This document shows positions 35,158 through 43,933 of a stretch of 64,000 nucleotides of DNA, one piece after another. The stretch covers positions 46,599 through 110,598 of the forward strand of contig JAQQAR010000016.1 of NCBI GenBank assembly GCA_028532765.1. The letters run 5' to 3'. The position numbers were made by a program, and so were the translations under genes. Origin of the DNA: Sphaerochaetaceae bacterium (GTDB lineage Bacteria > Spirochaetota > Spirochaetia > Sphaerochaetales > Sphaerochaetaceae). How positions within the stretch are numbered: position 1 is the stretch's first letter; the number at the start of each line of letters is the position of its first letter. The notes below the pieces were generated by a model. It did no database searches and had not been told where the DNA came from. It saw only the letters and a list, made by a program, of their open reading frames with translations.

Positions 35158-35319
35158 AATCTTTACTGCAGAATACAAGAAAAGAAAGCAAAAAATTTCC
35201 TCCAGAATAAGCTTTCCTCCCAACAACTACAAGTTGATGTGATTTCAGGAGCAACGTACAGCAGTGTGGTGATACTTAAGGCAGTCGAGTCGGCGCTTAT
35301 GGGCCAAATAACACGCTAA
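35158..35319 (+). pseudogene. Remnant of an FMN-binding domain protein (C-terminal ~53 codons)
   Basis: The frame is open from just after a TAA at 35155 to the TAA at 35317 and reads ...QLQVDVISGATYSSVVIL then KAVESALMGQITR. The SGATYSS block is the flavin-attachment/FMN-binding signature of the FMN_bind domain (as in RnfG/NqrC and many secreted redox proteins), followed by the usual helix ILKAVESAL. No start codon, ribosome-binding site or upstream part of the domain exists, so this is the tail of a lost gene. It occupies much of the 378-base gap between 35077 and 35456. Confidence 0.65.
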
Positions 35320-35365
35320 TTTCTTCTCTTGTAACACCAAAAATCATGACAAGACAGGAAAAAGA

Positions 35366-35394
35366 TTGAGAATCGCTTTGGATTGGGGTATGCT
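35366..35394 (+). promoter_or_regulatory. Predicted promoter of the 35456 gene
   Basis: TTGAGA (35366-35371), 17 bases, TATGCT (35389-35394), giving a leader of about 55 bases to the ATG at 35456. Confidence 0.45.
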
Positions 35395-35455
35395 AGGAGT
35401 AGTAAACAGCGTATAAGGTTCCCTCTTGGGCAACGATACATAGATAGGAGAAGCT

Positions 35456-35932
35456 ATGAACACAAGCTACGAGAAAGAGCGTCTGAAAAAAACTACTATC
35501 GTCTATCTAGTGGTTATGGTACTTATCGTTGTGTTGATTCTGCTTGCAGTGCAGGACACACAGGTCAAGACTGTCGCTGTTATTTTGGTCCTGTTGGTAG
35601 GAGCTGCTGCAATTATTGTGCAATGGCTGTTACTTGGAAAGAAAGGTGATGCAACGAAGATGCAAGAACCGGTTAAACCTGTACAGAGTGCACCAAAAGC
35701 AGAAAAGCCTGTTCAGAAAGCTAGCTCACCAGTACCTCCCAAGCAGGAGAAGAAAGAGGAAGCCCCAAAAGAGGAAGTTTCTACCAAAACCGGGTCACAG
35801 TGTGAGACTGCTGGAGTCTATCACTGCTTTGAACATCCCGACAAGACGGTCACCATGGAGGAAGGTAAGCGCTTCCCACCATGCAGAGGGGATGATAAGG
35901 GACATAGTGCTACCTGGGTCCTGGAGTCATAA
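35456..35932 (+). CDS. Small membrane protein with Cys/His C-terminal domain
   Basis: 158 residues from ATG 35456, AGGAG five bases ahead. Two close membrane helices (about 14-33 and 40-60), a Lys/Pro/Glu-rich linker (about 65-112), and a C-terminal domain of about 45 residues: C-E-T-A-G-V-Y-H-C, later GKRFPPC and GHSATWVLES. The spacing of three Cys, three His and the closing Trp recalls small zinc-ribbon-like domains in which Gly-x-Tyr-x-Cys and FPPC recur, but I cannot name the family. It is followed 33 bases later by the MocA-type gene. Confidence 0.7.
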   Translation: MNTSYEKERLKKTTIVYLVVMVLIVVLILLAVQDTQVKTVAVILVLLVGAAAIIVQWLLLGKKGDATKMQEPVKPVQSAPKAEKPVQKASSPVPPKQEKKEEAPKEEVSTKTGSQCETAGVYHCFEHPDKTVTMEEGKRFPPCRGDDKGHSATWVLES

Positions 35933-35965
35933 GGCATTTCTTACTATATCTTTTTGGAGAAGTTC

Positions 35966-37240
35966 ATGAACCCAATTCGCGCCGCATTGCTGGGCGGGGG
36001 GAGTAGGGGTCGGTATGTGTATGCCGACTACGCAAAAACGCGACCACAAGATCTTCGAATAACAGCCATTGCAGAACCTGATTCACAGAAGCGTACTACA
36101 ATTGCAGAGGAGCATGCAATTCCATCTTCTCTTGTAGTATCCGACTGGAAGGATTTATTTCCCTCCACACACCAGGATTTTGATGTCATTATCATTGCAA
36201 CCCAAGATGCAATGCATTTGGAGCCTCTTCTCAAGGCAATTGATGAGGGATATCCAGTACTCTGTGAAAAACCGGTTGTTCCTTCTTTGGGTGAGCTATC
36301 CCAGATTGCAGAAAAAGCAAATCATACCAAAAGCCTGGTAAGTATCTCACATGTACTGCGATATACTCCGTTCTTCACCAAAATCAAACAACTCATCGAG
36401 GAGAAGTCCATCGGTGATCTGATCGGTATCGAATTGCATGAGAATGTAGGCCATATCCATATCTCGCACAGCTATGTGAGAGGAAACTGGAGGAAGAGAG
36501 AAGAATCCAGTCCTATGATCCTTGCAAAAAGTTGTCATGATATGGACATTCTTCGCTATCTTGCAGGGAGTTCTTGCGAAACGCTCTCCAGCTATGGTGA
36601 TCTGTTCCATTTCAAACAAGATAATGCACCCGAGGGAGCTCCTCCACGATGTACTGATGGTTGCCCTGTGCTTGAACAGTGTCCCTATGCTGCCCAGAAG
36701 ATCTACTTGGGTGAGAATATTCTCTGGCCTGTGAATGTCATTACCACTGACCTCTCCTACGAGGGGCGGGAGAAGGCGTTGAAAGAAGGTCCCTATGGGA
36801 GGTGTGTATACCACTGTGACAATAATGTGGTTGATCACCAAAGTGTAAGTGCACGGTTCTCCAATGGCGTTATCGCAAGCTTTACCATGTCTGGATTTAC
36901 CATGGATACACATAGGAGTATACGGGTAATGGGGAGTAAGGCAGAACTTAAAGGGGACATGGAGAGTGGTGAGATTACCATTGATGTTTTCTCGACCAAA
37001 GAGCGTATTACTTATCAGCTCAATACGAAAAGAGATGGCCACGGGGGAGGAGACGAGCACCTGATTACTGATTTCATCGCACGTGTTCGTTCTTTGGATA
37101 TACATAGTACCAGTGATCTTTCCTCCTCGTTGGAAAGCCATTTTATGGCATTTGCAGCCGAAGAAAGCCGTCTCTCTGGGGGAGAAAAAATTGACCTTGC
37201 CTCATTTCAGAAGCAAGGTCGTATTAGACTCCTATCTTAG
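35966..37240 (+). CDS. Gfo/Idh/MocA-family oxidoreductase
   Basis: 424 residues from ATG 35966, with GGAGA five bases ahead. The Rossmann start is AALLGGGSRGRYVYADYA, then VLCEKPVV with the EKP motif that holds the coenzyme and the catalytic Lys. The middle has a Cys-rich insertion (CTDGCPVLEQCPYAAQKIYL) and CVYHCDNNVVDHQ seen in one branch of the family. It should oxidise or reduce a sugar or inositol hydroxyl with NAD(P). Its stop overlaps the stop of the convergent TRAP permease gene. No regulator is attached. Confidence 0.87.
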   Translation: MNPIRAALLGGGSRGRYVYADYAKTRPQDLRITAIAEPDSQKRTTIAEEHAIPSSLVVSDWKDLFPSTHQDFDVIIIATQDAMHLEPLLKAIDEGYPVLCEKPVVPSLGELSQIAEKANHTKSLVSISHVLRYTPFFTKIKQLIEEKSIGDLIGIELHENVGHIHISHSYVRGNWRKREESSPMILAKSCHDMDILRYLAGSSCETLSSYGDLFHFKQDNAPEGAPPRCTDGCPVLEQCPYAAQKIYLGENILWPVNVITTDLSYEGREKALKEGPYGRCVYHCDNNVVDHQSVSARFSNGVIASFTMSGFTMDTHRSIRVMGSKAELKGDMESGEITIDVFSTKERITYQLNTKRDGHGGGDEHLITDFIARVRSLDIHSTSDLSSSLESHFMAFAAEESRLSGGEKIDLASFQKQGRIRLLS

Positions 37241-39192
37241 GCAATCTGTTTCTTGTGCTTCCAATAGAACTGGAAGAGTACAACTAGAACCGCCAAAGAG
37301 AAACCGATTATATCCTGTACCACGTTAGCAGAGATTAAGAGCAGGGCTCCCAAGAAGGCCGCAATACGTACAGGCCAAACCATGTCTTTGAACAGATATC
37401 CCTCTGTTGCCATACCGATCAAGAGAACTCCCAAGATGGCGGTAATTGCTACCCGCAGCGCAACCAGCGGCGTTACATCAATGAGCAGCAGTGCTGAGTT
37501 GTAGATGAACATGTAGGGAACGATAAAGCCAGCCAGTGAGAGTTTTACCGATTGTATGCCTGTCTTCATGGGATCTCCGCCACTCAAGCCTGCTGCTGCA
37601 AATGATGCAAGAGCAACCGGAGGGGTGATGTTGGCAAACATCGCAAAATAGAAGACGAACATATGGGCTGCCAATGGGGGGATGCCAAGCTTCACAAGGG
37701 CCGGAGCTGCCATGGTAGCGGTAATCAGGTACGCCGGTATGGACGGAAGTCCCATACCGAGTATCATACAGGTGATCATGGTGAGGAAGAGAGTCAACAT
37801 CAGGTTGGACTGTCCAAGCTGGATGATGGCATTGGCCATATTAAGACCAAACCCAGTAAGACTAACCACACCAATGATGATTCCCACCACAGCACAGGCA
37901 ACGGCTACAGAAACTACAGCCCTGGTACCTTCAGAAAACGCATCGAGAATCTGGCGAAGTGTCATCCTGGTTGTCTTTCTTGCCATACTGACCGCGATGG
38001 TAGCAACTATTGCCCAGAAGGCGGAGAAAATAACTGTGGCTCCACTGAAAAGCAGCATGTAGAGCAGAAAGGCGATGGGAATCAAGAGATGTCCACGCTC
38101 CCGCATCACATCCTTCAACTTCGGCAGTTGATCCTTGGGAAGTCCCTCAAGGTTTAGCTTGGAAGCACGAAGCTGGACCTGTACCAAGATGCCGAGGTAG
38201 TAGAGTAGGGCAGGTATTGCTGCACTTACGACGATGGAACTGTATTTGACTCCGAGCATCTCAGCCATGATGAAGGCTGCTGCACCCATGATCGGGGGAA
38301 GAAGCTGCCCTCCAACAGAGGCACTCGATTCTACAGCGCCGCTGAACTCATTGGAATACCCGGTTTTTTTCATTAGTGGGATGGTGAAAGCTCCAGTGGT
38401 AACTACATTGGCGACAGCACTTCCGTTGATGGAACCAAGGAATCCGCTCGCTATGACTGCCACCTTAGCCGGACCACCCTTGGAGCTTCCTGCAAAGGCA
38501 AGGGCAAGATCATTGAAGAATCGTCCCATACCACACTTATTCATGACCGTACCAAACATGATAAATAGGAAAATATATGATGCCGCTACATCCACAGAAG
38601 TACCATAGATACCTTCTGTGTTGATGAAAATATGGTTGACCAGAGCTTTCCAGTCATAGCCTCGATGCATGAAAATACCTGGAAGATTTCTTCCAAAGAG
38701 CCCGTACAGCAAAAAGATGAGACTGAGGATAACCAATGGCCATCCAGAAATCCGCCTGCTTGCTTCCAGTACCACGAGAATCAGGATGGTTCCCATGACC
38801 ACATCCATGGTATTGGGACTCCCCATTCGGTTGATGAAGTTGATGTAGTCAATCCAGACATATGCTGCCACTGCAAGTGAGGCAATTGCAAACACAATGT
38901 CATACCAGGGGATGGATTTCCTGCTTGCTTTCTTGTTGGCAGGGTAGAGGAAGAATGTCATGAAAAGAATCATGGCAACATGGAGTGAGCGGTGTAAATG
39001 TGTTGCCGGATACCCTATAAATGAGGTACCAAAGTGGTAGAGTGCTACAATGATGGAAATCCAATACAGCCCCTGGGCAAGAAGATAGTGGTCGAATTTA
39101 CGTGTCTTCGATTCTTTCTCGAACTTGCTGAGCAGCTGCTCCTGTTTGCTTTTCATGGCAGGATTCATTTCGTCAAGGGATATCTTGGCCAT
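37237..39192 (-). CDS. TRAP transporter fused permease (TAXI type, 4TM+12TM)
   Basis: 651 residues with about 16-18 membrane segments. The N-terminal part (about 40-200) corresponds to the small DctQ-like subunit, the rest to DctM: GSINGSAVANVVTTGAFTIPLMKKTGY, SVGGQLLPPIMGAAAFIMAEM, GMGLPSIPAYLITATMAAPALVKLG. Such fused permeases work with TAXI-family binding proteins, and the TAXI gene lies two genes upstream in the operon. It imports an organic acid using an ion gradient. The ATG at 39192 overlaps the DUF1850 gene by 28 bases. Confidence 0.92.
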   Translation of the reverse strand: MAKISLDEMNPAMKSKQEQLLSKFEKESKTRKFDHYLLAQGLYWISIIVALYHFGTSFIGYPATHLHRSLHVAMILFMTFFLYPANKKASRKSIPWYDIVFAIASLAVAAYVWIDYINFINRMGSPNTMDVVMGTILILVVLEASRRISGWPLVILSLIFLLYGLFGRNLPGIFMHRGYDWKALVNHIFINTEGIYGTSVDVAASYIFLFIMFGTVMNKCGMGRFFNDLALAFAGSSKGGPAKVAVIASGFLGSINGSAVANVVTTGAFTIPLMKKTGYSNEFSGAVESSASVGGQLLPPIMGAAAFIMAEMLGVKYSSIVVSAAIPALLYYLGILVQVQLRASKLNLEGLPKDQLPKLKDVMRERGHLLIPIAFLLYMLLFSGATVIFSAFWAIVATIAVSMARKTTRMTLRQILDAFSEGTRAVVSVAVACAVVGIIIGVVSLTGFGLNMANAIIQLGQSNLMLTLFLTMITCMILGMGLPSIPAYLITATMAAPALVKLGIPPLAAHMFVFYFAMFANITPPVALASFAAAGLSGGDPMKTGIQSVKLSLAGFIVPYMFIYNSALLLIDVTPLVALRVAITAILGVLLIGMATEGYLFKDMVWPVRIAAFLGALLLISANVVQDIIGFSLAVLVVLFQFYWKHKKQIA

Positions 39193-39674
39193 ATGGTTCC
39201 TACTCCTTCTATAGTTAATTCTACCGGAATATGATGGGGTACATCCTCACCGGTGATAAAGATGGTGTTTCCAACAGTAATGCTGGTTAATGCGGTTTGG
39301 GAATGGATCCAACGAATTTCGCCAAACACTTGGTCGAGTTGTTCCATGACAACCATACCGTCTTTCACAGATGTTACGCCTTTGTTCTCAGGAATACCAG
39401 CTCCGAAGCCTGCTACCTTGATGGTGTCTAGGCGGAATGAGCCATCCTTTTGGATGGTGAATTCCTCAATCCAGGGAATAAACTCAGCTGAATGGATCCA
39501 GCTGTAGGTGAGCTGCTCTCCCTCTTCAACGGGAATCGAGGCCAGCACCTTTCCGGTTTGCTGGTCACGCAACACCAAGGCAAGACCTGGCCTTTGTAAG
39601 AAGAGGAGAAGCAGTGTCCCCACCACAAGGGTGAGGACAACAACAATAATTCTACGTTGTGTACTGCTTTTCAT
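39165..39674 (-). CDS. DUF1850 protein, TRAP-associated
   Basis: 169 residues from ATG 39674 (a TTG lies just upstream). One N-terminal membrane anchor (RRIIVVVLTLVVGTLLLLFL) precedes a small soluble domain with LTYSWIHSAEFIPWIEEF, typical of DUF1850, which is regularly found between TAXI and fused TRAP permease genes. Its role is not established; assistance in substrate capture is a guess. It lies between the TAXI gene (9 bases) and the permease (overlap). Confidence 0.85.
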   Translation of the reverse strand: MKSSTQRRIIVVVLTLVVGTLLLLFLQRPGLALVLRDQQTGKVLASIPVEEGEQLTYSWIHSAEFIPWIEEFTIQKDGSFRLDTIKVAGFGAGIPENKGVTSVKDGMVVMEQLDQVFGEIRWIHSQTALTSITVGNTIFITGEDVPHHIPVELTIEGVGTIWPRYPLTK

Positions 39675-39683
39675 CAAGAATGC

Positions 39684-40670
39684 TTACAGTCCTGCTTCCT
39701 CGTAGTATTTGATAGCTCCTTCATGGAAGGGGATATCCACACCGATGTGACTGTTCTCAAGGGTGATGTGCTTCTTTGCTGTAGCATGTGCTGCCTGGAT
39801 GTCTTCAATATTTTCGAAGATACCCTTGGTCAGGTCATATGCTACATCAACAGGGAGACTCTCATTCACGATCATGATATTGCGAACCGTGGCGGTCTGG
39901 ATATCAGAATCGGTGTCATACACGTCAGCGGGAATGGTTGCTTCAACGAAGAAGGGATAGTTCTGCTTCAGGGTTGCAAGACCTTCGCCTTCGATGGGTA
40001 CGAGTACAATCTTGCTGGTGGTGCCAAGCTCCATGATGGTTGCATTGGGAATGCCACTGGTTACAAAGACTGCATCAACCATGTTGTTCTTCAACTGGGC
40101 GATTGCCTCACCATAGTTGAGGTAGTCAACCTTGCTGTCTGCATAGGTCATGCCGTGTGCTTCGTACATCATTCTTGCATTGACCTCAACACCACTATTG
40201 GGGGCGCCGATGCCGACACGCTTACCTTTCAGATCGGTGAACTTCTTGATACCGGTCTTGTCAGTGGTAACCAGCTGTACATAGTTGGGGTAGAGACCAA
40301 GCAGAGCGCGGAGCTCTGTAGCAGGTTCCTTGCCCTCATAAGCACCAAAACCCTGGTATGCCTGTGCTACAACATCACTCATGGCAATTGCCATCTCAGC
40401 ACGATTTTCCCTGATCAGGGTAACGTTCTCTGCTGAAGCACCGGTTGCCTGTGCTGATGACTTGTAGCCAAGTTTATTCTGGAATACAGAAGAGAACGCT
40501 CCTCCGATTGGGTAGTAGAGACCACTGGTAGGTCCGGTTGCAACGGTGATGAAGTACTTGCTTCTATCAAGTTCGCCACTCTGTGCTTTTTCACTATCGC
40601 CTGCAGCAAAAAGGGAGATGCTCATGACCAAGGCTAGAAGAGCAATTAGGAACAGCTGTCTTTTTTTCAT
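39684..40670 (-). CDS. TAXI-family TRAP solute-binding protein
   Basis: 328 residues with a signal peptide (FLIALLALVMSISLFAAG). TAXI features are FITVATGPTSGLYYPIGGAFS, SAQATGASAENVTLI, and LKGKRVGIGAPNSGVEVNARMM. It binds the substrate outside the inner membrane and delivers it to the fused permease. Known TAXI substrates include glutamate/glutamine and dicarboxylates, but many are uncharacterised. It is first in the three-gene unit. Confidence 0.92.
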   Translation of the reverse strand: MKKRQLFLIALLALVMSISLFAAGDSEKAQSGELDRSKYFITVATGPTSGLYYPIGGAFSSVFQNKLGYKSSAQATGASAENVTLIRENRAEMAIAMSDVVAQAYQGFGAYEGKEPATELRALLGLYPNYVQLVTTDKTGIKKFTDLKGKRVGIGAPNSGVEVNARMMYEAHGMTYADSKVDYLNYGEAIAQLKNNMVDAVFVTSGIPNATIMELGTTSKIVLVPIEGEGLATLKQNYPFFVEATIPADVYDTDSDIQTATVRNIMIVNESLPVDVAYDLTKGIFENIEDIQAAHATAKKHITLENSHIGVDIPFHEGAIKYYEEAGL

Positions 40671-40853
40671 ACGTTACTCCTGTAAATAAAATTCTCGCAG
40701 GTGTATAGGCCTGCATGTTTCCAAGAACCACTTTCTGAGCACTTCTTATCGTTGTTTTGCCAGATGGGTAGGAATGCATATCATTGGTATTAATATGCAA
40801 AAGCAGAATACATGGAGGTTTATATGAAAATCAAGTGGTAAAGTGAAGAAGCA

Positions 40854-40882
40854 TGGAAAATATCCCATAAAAACAGTATAAT
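40854..40882 (+). promoter_or_regulatory. Promoter abutting the UbiA-like gene start
   Basis: TGGAAA (40854-40859, 4 of 6 to consensus), 17 bases, TATAAT (40877-40882, consensus), then six bases (TTCCTT) and ATG 40889. No ribosome-binding site. Confidence 0.5.
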
Positions 40883-40888
40883 TTCCTT

Positions 40889-41803
40889 ATGACAATACGC
40901 CAGTTCCTTAATATCGTAGAGATGCGAACGAAGGTCATCAGCATGGGGACCTTCGCTTGTGCTTCTCTATATGCACTAAATATGCTTGATAACGTACCCT
41001 TGCTTCCATGGGTGATCATGGGGTTTGCAACCCTTTTTGTCGATATGGGAACCACTGGCTTTAACACCTTTTTCGATTATTATCGGGGGACAGACAATCT
41101 CACCTATACCAAGGAGAAAGAGAAGGTCTTGGTCCATGAGCAGGTGAATCCGCTCTCTGCCTTGCTTATCTCCCTTGCCCTGTTCGCCCTAGCTGCTGTA
41201 CTGGGCCTTGTTCTGGCTTATATGACCAGCTGGTACCTTATCCTGGTTGGTGGGATGTGCATGCTTGTTGGTTTCTTCTATACAGCCGGGCCACTGCCGA
41301 TCAGCAGGACTCCGTTTGGTGAACTGTTTGCCGGAGGCTTTCTGGGCAGTGTTCTCTTTTTGATCACGCTTTTCGTTCTGGGAGTTCCCCTTGGTGCCAA
41401 GGAGGTTGCAGCAACTGCTCCCTTTCTTTTGCTTATTGGTATGATCCTTTCGGTGAACAATGGATGCGACCGGATAGGTGATACTGCAAATGGAAGGAAA
41501 ACACTTTCCATTCTCCTGGGAAAACGAGGCAGTGTTGCCTTGGTTGCAGCTGAAGGGCTGGCTGCCTATCTGGTAAGTGCCGTGTTTGTGTTTGTTGGAA
41601 TGTATCCAGTGTACTTCCTTCCTCTGCTGGTATTTCTGGCCATCCGTTTCTTGGTCCAGTTTAGGAGAGTGAGGAGGGAGGGGATGGATGAAGCACACAA
41701 AGCCCAACATATGGGCTTTGCTTCTTCTACCTTTATCTCGTTCTCATTGAGTTTTGTTATTGCTTTCCTGCTTAGTAGAGTGTTCGGTTCTCCGGTTTTT
41801 TAA
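40889..41803 (+). CDS. UbiA-family prenyltransferase-like membrane protein
   Basis: 304 residues, eight to nine membrane helices. The first Asp-rich site is NTFFDYYRGTD and the second DRIGDTANGRKTL, as in UbiA/MenA enzymes that transfer a prenyl chain to an aromatic ring using Mg2+. The branch resembles 1,4-dihydroxy-2-naphthoate prenyltransferase, but no quinone genes are nearby, so the acceptor is open. The end overlaps the convergent MFS gene by 32 bases. The gene probably gives a leaderless message. Confidence 0.85.
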   Translation: MTIRQFLNIVEMRTKVISMGTFACASLYALNMLDNVPLLPWVIMGFATLFVDMGTTGFNTFFDYYRGTDNLTYTKEKEKVLVHEQVNPLSALLISLALFALAAVLGLVLAYMTSWYLILVGGMCMLVGFFYTAGPLPISRTPFGELFAGGFLGSVLFLITLFVLGVPLGAKEVAATAPFLLLIGMILSVNNGCDRIGDTANGRKTLSILLGKRGSVALVAAEGLAAYLVSAVFVFVGMYPVYFLPLLVFLAIRFLVQFRRVRREGMDEAHKAQHMGFASSTFISFSLSFVIAFLLSRVFGSPVF

Positions 41804-42992
41804 TGGTTGCTGCAAACACCGAGTTAGCCAAACCAAGGACCGCTGAGAGGGAGAACAGTACTTCGATGCCGAGCGTTTTCCAGATAAATCCACCAAGCAG
41901 TGCGATTATGACACTGATCAGGTGATTGACCGAGATACCCGTTGTAAGGGTAGCGGTAAGCTCTTCACGGGAAGAGGATAGGTCTCTCACATACACATTT
42001 GTTGCCATGCTTGCAAGGCTGATAATCGAATCAAGTACAAAATTGACACATACCACAATGAATGCTATTTCCATCGGGAATATCCGGTGCGCAAAGCCAT
42101 AGAGCAAACAGACCGCAACGAGAATGATGGTATCGGCTACCATGATGGTCTTATATCCAAGCTTGTCCACCAATATTCCGATAACCGGGCTGAGCAACAT
42201 ACCAAAGATTGCACAGATGGCGAGCAGCATCGCAATTACTGAGGTGTCGGCTCCATAGAACAGGATCAGGACATAGGGAGCAAAGGTAAGGAAGATCTGC
42301 TTTCTTGCTCCATAGAATACTTCAAGCATGTAGAACTTCCCAAACTTGCGATGGAAGTACAACCGACTTCGTTTGACCGGTTTCCCCCGGTCCTTCATGG
42401 TAAGGGCAATAACTGCTGCAGAGAAGAGTAGGGATGCGGAGAGGAAAAAGATTACACGGAATCCTACGATTGAATCCCTTGCATACCCAAGGCGGCCCAG
42501 GACCAGAAAGAGGATGGAGACGATGACAAAACCACCGATATTGCCCCCATGACTGATCGCTGAGGTTACCCCCAGGCTGGCTCCTCCCTTCTCGTTTTTC
42601 GCAAAGGAGAGGGACATCGAGCTCTTGATTGGCATAATGATATGCTCTCCGCTGCTGAAGACAACCATGAAGAGGATGACTACTACTTTGCTGGAGCCGA
42701 GAAACAACAAGCCAAGCAAACCGAAGAGCATGATAAGCGTACCTACCTTGTAGACGGTACTCTCACTGAATCGATACATGGAAGCGAGGATGAAGATAAG
42801 CAGGAGCCCCGGCAGTTCCCGAAAGAATTCGACAATTCCCCGTTCAAATTCAGATATCTTTACTATCTCTGCAAGATAGTTGTCCTGAATTCCACGATAC
42901 AGCCCGTAAGCAAGACCGGTAAGCAAAATGGTAGTAAGGAACACCCTTACACCCGTATCGCCCCGGTAGATCGATTCTTTCTCTCTCGGCAT
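41772..42992 (-). CDS. Major facilitator superfamily transporter
   Basis: 406 residues with twelve membrane segments and a basic cytoplasmic loop in the middle (KDRGKPVKRSRLYFHRKFGK). ATG 42992 follows GGAG nine bases ahead. MFS-like blocks such as GILVDKLGYKTIMVAD are visible. Substrate unknown. It is a single gene, convergent with the UbiA-like gene. Confidence 0.82.
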   Translation of the reverse strand: MPREKESIYRGDTGVRVFLTTILLTGLAYGLYRGIQDNYLAEIVKISEFERGIVEFFRELPGLLLIFILASMYRFSESTVYKVGTLIMLFGLLGLLFLGSSKVVVILFMVVFSSGEHIIMPIKSSMSLSFAKNEKGGASLGVTSAISHGGNIGGFVIVSILFLVLGRLGYARDSIVGFRVIFFLSASLLFSAAVIALTMKDRGKPVKRSRLYFHRKFGKFYMLEVFYGARKQIFLTFAPYVLILFYGADTSVIAMLLAICAIFGMLLSPVIGILVDKLGYKTIMVADTIILVAVCLLYGFAHRIFPMEIAFIVVCVNFVLDSIISLASMATNVYVRDLSSSREELTATLTTGISVNHLISVIIALLGGFIWKTLGIEVLFSLSAVLGLANSVFAATIKKPENRTLY

Positions 42993-43071
42993 GGTAGAGA
43001 CTCCAGTTGGCTTGAATTACCTGTGACTATGATTAGAATTGTAGAGGATGTCAACAAGTATTGCTGATCTT

Positions 43072-43773
43072 CTAAGATTGTCCCTCAAGTACTTTGTTGA
43101 TATCGGCAAGGGAGCTTCCCAGATGTGCAAGCATATAGGCGGCTGCTTTTTGAGAATCTCGTTCTTTCAGTGCAGTGATGATCAACTCATGCTCCCGGAT
43201 AGTATTCTCTGAACTGGTTTTTACTGATATGGACATGAGGCGATAGCGCTTGAGTTCCATAGCCAGAAGCTCATTGATTTTCAACAAGAGGGGGTTATGT
43301 GACATCTTGCAGATCTGTGTATGGAATTCCTCATCCAAGGCAGCAAGTGCAGCTACATTCGCCTGGGTGTTTTGCGAGATGAAATGTTGGTGGATGACTT
43401 CCAACTGTGCTACTTCCTCGTCTGTTGCACGACTTACAGCCATTCTCACTTGCACGGTTTCCAGAGCTTCTCGTACATCGGTAGTGTCTTTCAAGGTGGG
43501 GGCGGACTCTATAAACCAAGAACGAATGGCATCATAGTCATGGCTCTGATTGTCACGTACAAAAGCACCTTTCCCAGATATAAGCTCTACATATCCTTCA
43601 GCTTGCAGTGATCGCATAGCCTCGCGTACCGTAGATCTGCTGACCGAAAGCATCTTACATAGCTGGATTTCTGCTGGCAGTTTCGTTCCAATGGGATAGG
43701 TTCCATTCATGATGGATTCTCGAATTGAGTCAATGACTTGTGTGGTTACGGATATTCTTTTTATTTCTTTCAT
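43072..43773 (-). CDS. GntR-family regulator, FadR/FCD subfamily
   Basis: 233 residues from ATG 43773. A longer form from ATG 43800 is rejected because it would place the operator and the promoter -10 inside the gene. The winged HTH (about 5-70) has KLPAEIQLCKMLSVSRSTVREAMRSLQAEGYVE, and the FCD ligand domain (about 80-225) has the helical repeat with metal-type His/Asp residues (LDEEFHTQICKMSHN, REHELIITALKERD). Such regulators sense sugar acids or organic acids. The two TTGTCnGACAA sites beside it suggest it controls itself and the divergent TRAP operon. Confidence 0.92.
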   Translation of the reverse strand: MKEIKRISVTTQVIDSIRESIMNGTYPIGTKLPAEIQLCKMLSVSRSTVREAMRSLQAEGYVELISGKGAFVRDNQSHDYDAIRSWFIESAPTLKDTTDVREALETVQVRMAVSRATDEEVAQLEVIHQHFISQNTQANVAALAALDEEFHTQICKMSHNPLLLKINELLAMELKRYRLMSISVKTSSENTIREHELIITALKERDSQKAAAYMLAHLGSSLADINKVLEGQS

Positions 43774-43778
43774 GTTTT

Positions 43779-43789
43779 TTGTCTGACAA
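43779..43789. promoter_or_regulatory. GntR operator, copy 1 (own promoter)
   Basis: TTGTC-T-GACAA, perfect arms. It covers the predicted transcription start of the GntR gene and lies 6 bases ahead of its ATG, an autorepression position. Confidence 0.7.
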
Positions 43790-43790
43790 C

Positions 43791-43819
43791 AGACTACCAT
43801 GTGAAACTTGGCTAGTCAA
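43791..43819 (-). promoter_or_regulatory. Promoter of the GntR gene
   Basis: Minus strand TTGACT (43814-43819), 17 bases, TAGTCT (43791-43796), directly followed by the operator. Confidence 0.55.
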
Positions 43820-43842
43820 AGAAAATTCTAGGAAAATAATGA

Positions 43843-43870
43843 TTGACAACACAAATATGCATGGTATCCT
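43843..43870 (+). promoter_or_regulatory. Promoter of the DctPQM TRAP operon
   Basis: TTGACA (43843-43848), 16 bases, TATCCT (43865-43870) with a TGG extension just before it (extended -10). The predicted start is about 20 bases before the operator's centre. Confidence 0.6.
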
Positions 43871-43889
43871 CTAAAAGGATTCAAAAAAA

Positions 43890-43900
43890 TTGTCAGACAA
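43890..43900. promoter_or_regulatory. GntR operator, copy 2 (TRAP operon leader)
   Basis: TTGTC-A-GACAA, perfect arms, in the early leader of the TRAP operon. It is 111 bases from copy 1 and differs only in the centre base. Confidence 0.7.
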
Positions 43901-43933
43901 TCTGGCATCATACAAAATCGTGGAGGTTTGGAT

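Noticed and set aside
39657..40436. Plus-strand open frame of 259 codons
   Set aside because: Antisense shadow of the TAXI binding-protein gene; no ribosome-binding site and no domain.
40697..40714. GCAGG-N8-CCTGC inverted repeat ahead of the TAXI gene
   Set aside because: Short arms and no matching regulator or promoter nearby; could easily occur by chance.
40824..40841. Five-codon frame MKIKW with a good GGAGG site ahead of the UbiA-like gene
   Set aside because: The likely transcription start for the downstream gene is after it, and no promoter for it is evident; treated as chance.
43774..43800. Longer start (ATG 43800) for the GntR regulator
   Set aside because: It would put the -10 and the TTGTCTGACAA operator inside the coding region; the extra residues VVCCQTKN are not HTH-like.
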